Assembly (NCBI GenBank): GCA_003501365.1
Contig: DNPP01000459.1
Span: forward strand, 11,243-17,327
Length of the DNA: 6,085 nt
Source of the DNA: Bacillota bacterium
Lineage (GTDB): Bacteria > Bacillota > UBA4882 > UBA8346
Direction: 5' to 3'
Part shown: positions 1-5,639 of the stretch, piece by piece
Layout of the letters: each line of letters begins with the position of its first letter
How positions within the stretch are numbered: position 1 is the stretch's first letter
Program-made: the position numbers and the translations under genes
Notes under the pieces: generated by a model
Told to the model about the DNA's origin: nothing
Seen by the model: the letters and a program-made list of their open reading frames with translations, nothing else
Database searches by the model: none

Positions 1-49
1 CAGTTATAAAGATAATCTTTTTATGTTACTTTGAAAGGAGGACAATACT

Positions 50-652
50 GTGTTACGAAAAAATATTGTAATAGGAGTCTCAATGCTAATGCTCTTTATG
101 GGAGTTCACCCTGCCAATGCGGCAATATTGCATAGCATTCAAAAAGGAGAATCTCTTTATAGAATTGCCGTTAATAATGGAACCACTGTAAACCAGTTGA
201 AACAGGCCAATGGAATAACCGGTAACGTTATTTATCCCGGAGGCAAATTAGCAATTCCATCGTCGAAGGTAAGCTATAATAACAACGAGAACTATAATAA
301 CCATGAAATTGATTTATTGGCCAGACTGGTTACAGCTGAAGCGGGTGGTGAACCGTTTAAAGGTAAGGTGGCTGTGGCTTCCGTGATTATTAACCGTCAA
401 ACGGATACCAAGTTTCCGGAGACCATCACCGGAAATATTTTTAAACCGCATCAGTTTGAATCCGTATCCAATGGTTTAATCTGGAAACAACCGACGGAAG
501 ACTCCTACAAAGCGGCGAAGGCGGCTTTGAAGGGATGGGATCCGACATATGGAGCCAAGTATTTCTTCAATCCGGCTAAAATAAACGGACCGTCCTGGGT
601 ATGGAGCCGTAAGATTGTTGAACGAATTGGAAATCATGTGTTTGGAGTATAA
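50..652 (+). CDS. Secreted LysM plus SleB/CwlJ-type cell wall hydrolase
   Basis: A 200-residue exported peptidoglycan hydrolase, probably acting on spore cortex or cell wall. Residues 1-24 look like a signal peptide: a basic start (LRKN), a hydrophobic core and a likely cleavage after the ANA at 22-24. Residues about 27-70 form one LysM peptidoglycan-binding motif (KGESLYRIA, then NQLKQANG, ending in YPGGKLAIP). An Asn-rich linker follows at 75-85. Residues about 87-200 are the Hydrolase_2 (SleB/CwlJ) domain, with the likely catalytic Glu97 in TAEAGGEP, the VASVIINR helix and the C-terminal YFFNP and WVWSR motifs. In the family this domain cleaves muramic-lactam cortex glycan. Classical SleB carries a different N-terminal binding domain, so the LysM version could instead be a vegetative or mother-cell hydrolase. 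The GTG start was chosen because a strong GGAGG (37-41) lies 8 bases upstream. It converges on the hydrogenase gene. The fold is certain; the exact role is not. Confidence 0.93.
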   Translation: MLRKNIVIGVSMLMLFMGVHPANAAILHSIQKGESLYRIAVNNGTTVNQLKQANGITGNVIYPGGKLAIPSSKVSYNNNENYNNHEIDLLARLVTAEAGGEPFKGKVAVASVIINRQTDTKFPETITGNIFKPHQFESVSNGLIWKQPTEDSYKAAKAALKGWDPTYGAKYFFNPAKINGPSWVWSRKIVERIGNHVFGV

Positions 653-659
653 TGGCAAT

Positions 660-735
660 CATTAATTAGAAACTAACAATTTATAATTAGAATTTATAAT
701 TTATTTAGTTTTGGGTACTGAAAATCTAATTAATG
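660..735. repeat. AT-rich nested inverted repeat downstream of the SleB-like gene
   Basis: Seen directly: a perfect 11-base outer inverted repeat (CATTAATTAGA at 660-670 and TCTAATTAATG at 725-735), an inner 7-base pair (AAACTAA at 670-676 and TTAGTTT at 705-711), and between them an 11-base direct repeat AATTTATAATT at 678-688 and 691-701. Together they could fold into a long, weak cruciform-like structure next to the GC-rich terminator. It may be low-complexity intergenic filler or a small degenerate repeat element; no coding potential is seen. Confidence 0.6.
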
Positions 736-737
736 CA

Positions 738-767
738 AAAGACCGTCCAGAAGAATGGACGGTCTTT
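738..767. terminator. Bidirectional intrinsic terminator between convergent genes
   Basis: A perfect 12-bp stem (AAAGACCGTCCA at 738-749 and its complement at 756-767) encloses a 6-base loop. On the minus strand the stem runs into TTTT then GC; on the plus strand it ends TTTAAAA. It lies 85 bases after the SleB-like stop codon and 21 bases after the hydA stop codon, so it can end transcripts from both sides, with the better T-tract serving hydA. Confidence 0.9.
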
Positions 768-788
768 AAAATGAACAATTATATCCTG

Positions 789-2531
789 TCAATTACCCTT
801 TTTGAGGTATTTACCTCTCTGAATATAATGGGTATGGAGCAAGTGATGGGACTTTTCACCCAAAGGCTTTTCTAGAAAATCTTTGTATAACTCTTGTACG
901 GCCGGATTTTGATGCGATTTTCGCAAAGGCATGCCTTTATCTTCTTCATAAATGGCCTTAATCCGGGCTAAACGAGTTTCCAAATTGGTGGGGAACGGCT
1001 GACCGCCACCACCGATGCAACCACCCGGACAGCACATCACTTCGATGAACTGATAATCAGCACTGCCGTCTTTGATCTTTTCCATCAGCTTCTTGGCATT
1101 AGAGAGACCATGCGCCACAGCAACTTTAACTTTGGTTCCGTTTAAGTCAACTGTAGCCTCTTTGACGCCTTCAATCCCGCGGACTTCATCAAATTCAATC
1201 TTTGGCAACTCTTGATTGGTGACTACTTCATAGACAGTACGCAGGGCAGCTTCCATCACTCCACCGGTAGCACCGAAGATTGCTCCTGCTCCGGTCGAGA
1301 TTCCCAACGGCTCATCAAATTTTTCTGCTTCCAAGGTATCAAAGTTGATACCGGCTTCACGCAGCATCCGACCTAGCTCACGTGTTGTTAGAACTACATC
1401 CACATCCCGCTGACCACTGCTATTCATCTCCGGCCGTTGACACTCATATTTCTTGGCAGTACAAGGCATAATCGATACCATAAAGATCTTTTCCGGAGCG
1501 ATACCGGCCTTGTTTGCATAATAAGTTTTTGCTAAAGCGCCGAACATCTGTTGGGGTGATTTACAAGTTGAAAGATGTTCCAGCATTTCCGGATAAAAAT
1601 GTTCAATATATTTGATCCAACCGGGGCTACAGGAGGTAATCATCGGTAATTTGCCGTTCCCACCGATTCGTTGTAATAATTCATTTCCTTCTTCCAAAAT
1701 CGTCAAATCAGCCGAGAAATCGGTATCGAAAACTTTGGCAAATCCTAGTCGTCTAAGAGCGGCTACCAGTTTTCCAGTCACTATACTACCCGGAGCCAAA
1801 CCCATCTCTTCACCAATGGCAACCCGGATTGCCGGGGCGGTCTGGACTACCACATGCAAGTCGGGGTTGGCCAAAGCTTGCCAAACCTTTTGGGTATCAT
1901 CCACTTCATAAATGGCTCCAACCGGACAAACTTGAATGCATTGGCCGCATAAAGTACAGGCGACATCATTTAAATTTTTACCGCCCGCCGGGGCGATACG
2001 AGTCTCATCTCCCCGATTGACAGCGGATAATGCCGCTACTCCTTGAACTTTCTGACAGACTGCAACGCAGCGACGACATAGGATACACTTCGACGGGTCC
2101 CGTACAATCGAATAACTGGAATTATCAATCGGCAATTTTTCTCTTTTCGCTGCCGGAAAACGTTGGGAACGAACACCCAACTTTTCGGATATACTTTGTA
2201 ATTCACATTTTTGATTGCGTATACAATTTAGGCAATCTTGAGGGTGATTGGAAAGCAATAATTCAAGGTTCAATTTCCGGGCTTCCCGGACAGCCGGGGT
2301 GTTGGTCTTGATAACCATGCCTTCGGCAACCGGTTGGGAACAAGCCGTCTGTAAGGACCGGGCGCCGATTACTTCAACCATACATATCCGGCACATTGCC
2401 TTTGTATCTAAATCCGGATGATAGCACAGAGTTGGAATATCAATACCGGCCTTTTTAGCAGCTTGTAGTATGGTAGATCCTGCTGGTACTTCAACAACCT
2501 GTCCATCGATAGTTAATTTCATTAAATCCAT
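789..2531 (-). CDS. hydA: [FeFe] hydrogenase large subunit (CpI-like, M3 architecture)
   Basis: Cytoplasmic 580-residue [FeFe] hydrogenase that interconverts protons plus electrons with H2. Domains in order: plant-type [2Fe-2S] with Cys36, 47, 50 and 64; a His-ligated cluster motif with His96, Cys100, 103 and 109; two [4Fe-4S] motifs with Cys149/152/155/159 and Cys192/195/198/202; the H-cluster domain from about 225; and a C-terminal small-subunit-like segment from about 515. H-cluster motifs are TSCSPGW (299-305), MPCTAKKYE (355-363) and EVMCCPGGC (497-505). Residues matching the CpI proton path are present: Glu281, Glu284, Arg288, Cys301 and Ser321. Length is close to CpI (574, from memory). 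Oddities: Ser302 stands where CpI has ligand Cys300, and Cys500 replaces an Ala. The ATG at 2531 is preferred over Met4 because AAAGGA lies 9 bases upstream. It follows the [2Fe-2S] gene by 134 bases and probably shares its promoter. Electron partner unknown: ferredoxin, or NAD(P) through an unlinked HydB. Confidence 0.97.
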   Translation of the reverse strand: MDLMKLTIDGQVVEVPAGSTILQAAKKAGIDIPTLCYHPDLDTKAMCRICMVEVIGARSLQTACSQPVAEGMVIKTNTPAVREARKLNLELLLSNHPQDCLNCIRNQKCELQSISEKLGVRSQRFPAAKREKLPIDNSSYSIVRDPSKCILCRRCVAVCQKVQGVAALSAVNRGDETRIAPAGGKNLNDVACTLCGQCIQVCPVGAIYEVDDTQKVWQALANPDLHVVVQTAPAIRVAIGEEMGLAPGSIVTGKLVAALRRLGFAKVFDTDFSADLTILEEGNELLQRIGGNGKLPMITSCSPGWIKYIEHFYPEMLEHLSTCKSPQQMFGALAKTYYANKAGIAPEKIFMVSIMPCTAKKYECQRPEMNSSGQRDVDVVLTTRELGRMLREAGINFDTLEAEKFDEPLGISTGAGAIFGATGGVMEAALRTVYEVVTNQELPKIEFDEVRGIEGVKEATVDLNGTKVKVAVAHGLSNAKKLMEKIKDGSADYQFIEVMCCPGGCIGGGGQPFPTNLETRLARIKAIYEEDKGMPLRKSHQNPAVQELYKDFLEKPLGEKSHHLLHTHYIQRGKYLKKGN

Positions 2532-2574
2532 AATACTTCATCCTTTCTGGCTGGCATTTAGTCGTTTAACAAGA

Positions 2575-2626
2575 ATCCGGCAAGTAATTTTCGAAAGTGC
2601 TTCAATTAACTAACAACTTGCCGGAT
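2575..2626. repeat. 11-bp inverted repeat between the [2Fe-2S] gene and hydA
   Basis: Seen directly: ATCCGGCAAGT at 2575-2585 and its exact complement ACTTGCCGGAT at 2616-2626, separated by 30 bases. Transcribed with the operon, the stem would sit 44 bases before the hydA start codon. The long loop and the poor T-tract after it (TTCTTGTT on the minus strand) argue against an efficient intrinsic terminator. An RNA processing or stability element, or a remnant of a rearrangement, is possible. Confidence 0.7.
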
Positions 2627-2665
2627 CGAGGTTTAAATTATCATGGTGAGTCCCAATAAAAAAAC

Positions 2666-3037
2666 TTAATGATTGATTCCGGGAATAACCCATTTATCGA
2701 TGACATGGCCGCCGATGACATGGTCAATTACAATTTGGCGGGCTCGTTCACTGTTTATTTTAGCGTAAGTAATCTTATCTTTTCCAGTGATCGATACTTC
2801 GACCAATGGTTCCTGAGCGCAGACTCCCAGGCAGCTTGTTTGAATAATCGAGGCATCTTGAAAATTTTGTTTACCAAGTTCATTTAGGAAAGATTTAACG
2901 GTCTCTCTGGCTCCTGACACAATCCCACAATCATCCATGCTGACTGCAATTTTTATTCCAAATGAACCTTCCCGAATCCGGATCAATTGTTTGAACTCTT
3001 CTTTGAGTTTGTTTAATTCTTCCAATGATTTTAACAT
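2666..3037 (-). CDS. Thioredoxin-like [2Fe-2S] ferredoxin, hydrogenase-associated
   Basis: A 123-residue cytoplasmic protein of the thioredoxin-fold [2Fe-2S] family found beside multimeric NAD(P)-linked hydrogenases. It probably carries electrons to or from HydA. Seen in the sequence: an N-terminal charged helix (residues 1-25), the beta strand IKIAVSMDDCGIVSGARE with Cys37, then TSCLGVCAQEPLVEV with Cys69 and Cys73, and a C-terminal ending in VIDKWVI. Only three Cys residues occur, whereas NuoE-type proteins use four ligands; from memory many stand-alone members of this group also show this spacing. The related domain is fused to the N terminus of HydB in Thermotoga-type enzymes (family knowledge). 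The ATG at 3037 was chosen over one nine codons upstream because AGGGGGGT sits immediately before it and the upstream extension has no such site. It is first in a two-gene unit with hydA, behind a strong sigma-A promoter. Confidence 0.88.
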   Translation of the reverse strand: MLKSLEELNKLKEEFKQLIRIREGSFGIKIAVSMDDCGIVSGARETVKSFLNELGKQNFQDASIIQTSCLGVCAQEPLVEVSITGKDKITYAKINSERARQIVIDHVIGGHVIDKWVIPGINH

Positions 3038-3042
3038 TGAAT

Positions 3043-3050
3043 ACCCCCCT
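3043..3050 (-). promoter_or_regulatory. Shine-Dalgarno site fixing the start of the [2Fe-2S] gene
   Basis: On the minus strand AGGGGGGT ends 5 bases before the ATG at 3037. It overlaps the coding sequence that a start at 3064 would use, which makes the internal ATG the likely true start. Confidence 0.7.
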
Positions 3051-3066
3051 TGTATGGTTGGCAATT

Positions 3067-3113
3067 GTTCCTCGTTTCACAAAGTCTTCTAAAAAATAAA
3101 GACCCAAAGGAAC
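3067..3113 (-). other. Structured leader RNA upstream of the [2Fe-2S] gene and hydA
   Basis: The promoter at 3144-3173 predicts an untranslated leader of about 100 bases. It contains nested complementary arms: a 6-bp outer stem (3067-3072 with 3108-3113) and a 5-bp inner stem (3084-3088 with 3099-3103) with a U-rich loop. No known riboswitch or T-box motif is recognised. The pairing is modest and could be chance in AT-rich DNA. Confidence 0.3.
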
Positions 3114-3143
3114 CTTATTAATTCTCAAAATTCGCCTTTTTTT

Positions 3144-3173
3144 ATTATAACGGAAAATGCTTTAAAATGTCAA
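3144..3173 (-). promoter_or_regulatory. Sigma-A promoter of the [2Fe-2S] gene and hydA
   Basis: Minus-strand TTGACA (3173-3168) and TATAAT (3149-3144) both match the housekeeping consensus perfectly, with an 18-base spacer. The predicted start of transcription is near 3137, inside the gap after folK. This implies high basal expression unless a repressor acts; no full Rex-type operator (TTGTTAA-N4-TTAACAA) is seen over it. Confidence 0.85.
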
Positions 3174-3214
3174 CTTATTCAATTGGTTTCTAGAAAGAAA
3201 TATATGATTTTCAT

Positions 3215-3721
3215 TTATTTCACTATTTCACAACGACTAAGTCGGGGCTGATTGTCGTCCAGAATCTGCCGGAACGACCGATTAAAACGGGGATGAAATA
3301 AGGCAGGATCGAGTTCCAGTAAAGGGGCAAGTACGAATAAACGCTCTTCAATTTTGGGATGAGGGATGATTAATGAATCGCTTTCAAATACCCAGTTTTT
3401 AAAGAGCAATAAGTCAAGATCAATGATTCGCGGACCATATCGATAAGTGTGGACTCTTCCCATCTCCTGTTCGATTTGTTGCAATTTTCCTAAAATCATC
3501 GTTGGAGTATGTTCTTTAGCGGCCTCAAAAAAGGCAACCTGATTAAAAAACCAAGGCTGCTCCAATACTTCTACCGGTTCACTAAAATATAAAGATGAAG
3601 CAATAATTTTGGTTTTCAGGCGTTCTTGGAGCAGTTGGACAGCCCTGGCAAGGTTTTCCGGAGAATTAGTAAGGTTACTGCCCAAACCAATAAAGATCCG
3701 ATTATCAATTACCAATGACAT
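3215..3721 (-). CDS. folK: 6-hydroxymethyl-7,8-dihydropterin pyrophosphokinase (HPPK)
   Basis: A 168-residue cytoplasmic enzyme that transfers pyrophosphate from ATP to 6-hydroxymethyl-7,8-dihydropterin, the step before dihydropteroate synthase in folate synthesis. Motifs: IGLGSNL (11-17) at the N terminus, SSLYFSEPV (42-50), QPWFFNQV (55-62) in the pterin-binding region, and GPRIIDLDLLLF (96-107), where Asp101 and Asp103 match the two magnesium-binding Asp residues of E. coli HPPK (95 and 97). The usual IPHP (about 118-121) and LAPLLELDP follow. Length is typical. His91 and Tyr95 stand where E. coli has Arg84 and Trp89 in the flexible catalytic loop; the Arg matching E. coli Arg82 (Arg89) is kept. 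The ATG at 3721 has AGGA 11 bases upstream. The usual partners folP and folB are not adjacent: the gene stands alone between a terminator and the hydrogenase promoter. No convincing own promoter or terminator was found. Confidence 0.96.
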   Translation of the reverse strand: MSLVIDNRIFIGLGSNLTNSPENLARAVQLLQERLKTKIIASSLYFSEPVEVLEQPWFFNQVAFFEAAKEHTPTMILGKLQQIEQEMGRVHTYRYGPRIIDLDLLLFKNWVFESDSLIIPHPKIEERLFVLAPLLELDPALFHPRFNRSFRQILDDNQPRLSRCEIVK

Positions 3722-3820
3722 TATCGATAACGTCCTGTCGTAATAGAAATTATCCTGATTATTTCTTGAAAAATAGTCAAGATCCTGCTTGCTACTTGTA
3801 ATTAACGAGTATAAATAAGC

Positions 3821-3840
3821 AAAAAACCCCGGATGGGGTT
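3821..3840 (-). terminator. Intrinsic terminator of the dodecin gene
   Basis: On the minus strand AACCCC (3840-3835), a 4-base loop and GGGGTT (3830-3825) are followed by a T-run to 3821, a textbook rho-independent terminator. It lies 87 bases after the dodecin stop codon and before folK, so it separates the two genes. Confidence 0.92.
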
Positions 3841-3927
3841 AAGATAACAAAATTTTACAGCTCAACAATGAAGCATATACTACGGCAGTAGCGAATATTT
3901 GTATTACTTTTTGGGATACATACAGCT

Positions 3928-4131
3928 TCAATCATCTATTCGGAACGCCAGATGCAGATCAGCTTTATAACCTGTCACTTTTCCTTCTTTGACCGAAGCG
4001 GTAAAATTTGTGACTTCAACGCCGCTAATATTATGAAGGGTTTCCGATGCTTTTTCTACGGCGTTTTCAATTGCATCTTTCCAACTGTCTGGAGAATCCG
4101 CAACCAATTCCACGACTTTAATTACACTCAT
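3928..4131 (-). CDS. Dodecin-family small protein
   Basis: A 67-residue protein with the dodecin pattern of beta strand, helix and two further strands: VIKVVELVADS (3-13), SWKDAIENAVEKASETL (16-32), then GVEVTNFTASVKEGKVTGYKADLHLAFRID (37-66). Dodecins form hollow dodecamers; many store or buffer flavins such as riboflavin or FMN. In flavin-binding homologues (for example the Halobacterium protein) a Trp after the helix stacks on the flavin and a Gln in the next strand contacts it. By my alignment these positions are Gly37 and Lys56 here, so flavin binding is uncertain. The SW motif at the helix start recalls the mycobacterial SecE2/calcium-dodecin type. A very strong AAAGGAGGT (4149-4141) lies 9 bases before the ATG, suggesting high expression. 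Single-gene unit with its own terminator. The family is secure; the ligand is not. Confidence 0.93.
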   Translation of the reverse strand: MSVIKVVELVADSPDSWKDAIENAVEKASETLHNISGVEVTNFTASVKEGKVTGYKADLHLAFRIDD

Positions 4132-4191
4132 ACTTAAAAAACCTCCTTTCCCGACTAGTTGATATTGATTGATAGACCAATCTCGTATGAG

Positions 4192-4204
4192 CCGAAATTT
4201 TCGG
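4192..4204. repeat. Palindrome in the dodecin upstream region
   Basis: CCGAAATTTTCGG is a perfect 6+6 palindrome around a central T, lying about 60 bases upstream of the dodecin ATG and downstream of the candidate promoter. Its position and symmetry fit an operator or a leader hairpin, but it matches no operator I recognise. Confidence 0.4.
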
Positions 4205-4244
4205 TACTAGCCGCTCTTTTAAACAGATGATTAGTACAATAGCC

Positions 4245-4273
4245 ATTATTAAAATACCGATTAATAAAATCAA
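4245..4273 (-). promoter_or_regulatory. Candidate sigma-A promoter of the dodecin gene
   Basis: Minus-strand TTGATT (4273-4268), a 17-base spacer and AATAAT (4250-4245). The predicted leader is about 105 bases and includes the palindrome at 4192-4204. The -35 match is partial (4 of 6) and overlaps the end of the sigF terminator hairpin, so this is tentative. Confidence 0.35.
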
Positions 4274-4310
4274 TAACCCCGGTTTTATCAAAACTGTCAC
4301 CGGAGTTATT
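4272..4310 (-). terminator. Probable terminator of the spoIIA operon
   Basis: Arms at 4272-4283 and 4299-4310 pair over 12 bp, with one mismatch in DNA that becomes a G-U pair in minus-strand RNA; the loop is 15 bases. The 3' side continues as GATTTTATTAA, a moderate U-rich tract. It lies 110 bases after the sigF stop codon and is the only strong hairpin between sigF and the dodecin gene. Confidence 0.65.
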
Positions 4311-4392
4311 ATTTGAATGAACAGGATTTCCTATACATCATGATTTTATGGTTAACACCGAATAGGCCGTAACGTTCAAAGAGCCATATTTC

Positions 4393-4413
4393 ATATTCTA
4401 TATTCTGTATTCC
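4393..4413. repeat. Three tandem 7-base units after sigF
   Basis: ATATTCT at 4393-4399, an identical copy at 4400-4406, and GTATTCC (5 of 7 matching) at 4407-4413. This short low-complexity tandem lies just after the sigF stop codon. Confidence 0.6.
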
Positions 4414-4419
4414 AAAATT

Positions 4420-5202
4420 TCAAAAATCACCCATATATAATTTTCGTAGCTTATGTAATGCTTCCTTTTCCAGACGACAGATTTGGACTTGGGAAACACC
4501 AAAGATCTCCGCTATTTGACTCTGCGTCATTTCTTCAAAAAAGCGCAGCTTTACTAGTCGTTTTAATCGGGGCGTCAGTTTGGAAATGGCTTCCTGTAAT
4601 GCATAATTCTCAAACCACAGAGTATGTTCGGTATCTTCGCCGATTAACTGTTCCCGGCTTAACGATTCACCTTCATCTTCATGAATGATTTCCTGTAAGG
4701 AATTGGGCGGCCGGGTAGCTTCCAAGGCGCCGGCTATCTCCTCGCGAGGTAATCCGGTCGCTGCGACCAATTCGGATAATGTCGGCTCTTGACCAAAGGA
4801 ATTTGAAAGTTTAACGCGGGTTTGTTCTATTTTGGCAGCAACCTCTTTTAGACTCCGACTTACTTTGATCGGGCCGTCATCCCGCAAATACTGTTTAATT
4901 TCGCCGATAATTACCGGAACGGCATATGTGGAAAATCTAACTAAAAATCCCGGATCAAATTTTTCAATTGCCTTGATCAAACCCATACACCCAATCTGAA
5001 ATAAATCATCAATCTCGCCGCGATAAGCGAAACGTTGGGCAATACTCATAACCAAACGCAGGTTATGTTGGATGATGATGTCTTTCGCTTCATGGTTGCC
5101 ATTTCGATATTGATCAACCAGATTTAAAAATTCCTCATCCGATAATAATTCATTCTCCGGTAGAGTAATTTCACATTTAATTGTTTCGGGAGATCCCATC
5201 AT
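4420..5202 (-). CDS. sigF: RNA polymerase sporulation sigma factor SigF (SpoIIAC)
   Basis: A 260-residue sigma-70-family factor that directs RNA polymerase to early forespore genes and is held inactive by SpoIIAB. Region 2 spans about residues 40-116: NLRLVMSIAQRF, DDLFQIGCMGLIKAIEKFD and FSTYAVPVIIGEIKQYLRDDG, then KVSRSLKE, a run typical of SigF and SigG. Region 3 follows. Region 4.2 (about 222-247) has the helix-turn-helix TQSQIAEIFGVSQVQ with the ending ICRLEK. Length fits B. subtilis SigF (about 255). The linked anti-sigma genes identify it as SigF rather than SigG. The ATG at 5202 was chosen because GGGGG lies 7 bases upstream; an ATG one codon later is also possible, while the TTG at 5208 is too close to that site. 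The start lies inside the end of spoIIAB (26 bases of overlap), which suggests translational coupling. A hairpin at 4272-4310 probably ends the operon. Confidence 0.95.
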   Translation of the reverse strand: MMGSPETIKCEITLPENELLSDEEFLNLVDQYRNGNHEAKDIIIQHNLRLVMSIAQRFAYRGEIDDLFQIGCMGLIKAIEKFDPGFLVRFSTYAVPVIIGEIKQYLRDDGPIKVSRSLKEVAAKIEQTRVKLSNSFGQEPTLSELVAATGLPREEIAGALEATRPPNSLQEIIHEDEGESLSREQLIGEDTEHTLWFENYALQEAISKLTPRLKRLVKLRFFEEMTQSQIAEIFGVSQVQICRLEKEALHKLRKLYMGDF

Positions 5203-5623
5203 CAGCAAGCCCCCGTTCCGGACGCTTTTTCATCGTTACGGTGGTACCTTCCTGAGGACGGGATTTCAGTTCCATTTCATCCATAAACGATTCCATGAAA
5301 ACCAACCCCAACCCCATATGTTCCGGTTCAGTAGAAAAAGTCGCTTGTTTTGCTTGCTCAATATCCACGATCCCTTTACCATAATCGGTAATTTGAATTG
5401 TCAAGCCACTATCTTCAATGGTCAAACTCAAAACTACGATTCCGGTAATCTCCGGATAAGCATGAATCACACAATTGGAAACCGCCTCCGAAACAGCAAC
5501 CCGGATCTCTTCAATCTCGGCTAAAGTAAATTCTAACTGGGAAGCAAAAGTAGCCACCACCAAACGGGCCAATCCAACATTTGGCGGCAGACTGGGAAAC
5601 TCCAATTTTAAATAATTATTCAA
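5177..5623 (-). CDS. spoIIAB: Anti-sigma F factor, serine kinase SpoIIAB
   Basis: A 148-residue GHKL-type ATPase that binds and inhibits SigF in the predivisional cell and phosphorylates SpoIIAA. Visible motifs: LEFPSLPPN (7-15), Arg20 at the position implicated in partner contact in B. subtilis, the N box with Glu46 (catalytic base) and Asn50 in SEAVSN, then Asp80 and Gly82/Gly84 in TDYGKGI for ATP, the lid region MGLGLVFMESFMD (103-115) and GTT (126-128). The N terminus aligns well with the B. subtilis protein (LEF-x-L-x-x-N), supporting the TTG start at 5623, which has GGGGG 10 bases upstream. It begins 16 bases after the spoIIAA stop codon and overlaps sigF at its end. The last 15 residues or so form a polar tail of no known role. 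Confidence 0.96.
   Translation of the reverse strand: MNNYLKLEFPSLPPNVGLARLVVATFASQLEFTLAEIEEIRVAVSEAVSNCVIHAYPEITGIVVLSLTIEDSGLTIQITDYGKGIVDIEQAKQATFSTEPEHMGLGLVFMESFMDEMELKSRPQEGTTVTMKKRPERGLADDGISRNN
5210..5214 (-). promoter_or_regulatory. Shine-Dalgarno site deciding the sigF start
   Basis: A minus-strand GGGGG within the 3' end of spoIIAB. It is 7 bases from the ATG at 5202, 10 from the ATG at 5199 and only 1 from the TTG at 5208, which rules out the longest reading. Confidence 0.55.
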
Positions 5624-5639
5624 TACGATTCAACCCCCA

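Noticed and set aside
1612..2311. Several plus-strand open frames inside hydA.
   Set aside because: They lie antisense to a highly conserved coding sequence and show no motifs or ribosome-binding sites.
2550..2573. A Rex-type operator before hydA (TTGTTAA half-site).
   Set aside because: Only one half matches the known TTGTTAA-N4-TTAACAA pattern; the second half matches at about 3 of 7 positions.
2931..3128. A 65-codon minus-strand frame covering the leader and start of the [2Fe-2S] gene.
   Set aside because: It begins only a few bases after the predicted transcription start, has no ribosome-binding site and runs out of frame through a well-supported gene.
3764..3782. A possible folK promoter: TTGACT within the inverted repeat TCTTGA / TCAAGA.
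   Set aside because: The nearest good -10 (GATAAT) is 20 bases away, too far for a normal spacer. The repeat has 6-base arms and a 7-base loop and may be chance.
4118..4300. A 60-codon minus-strand frame with a hydrophobic, membrane-like N-terminal half, starting at GTG.
   Set aside because: Its start lies inside the terminator hairpin at 4272-4310, it has no ribosome-binding site, and it overlaps the dodecin ribosome-binding site and start. T-rich DNA easily gives hydrophobic codons.
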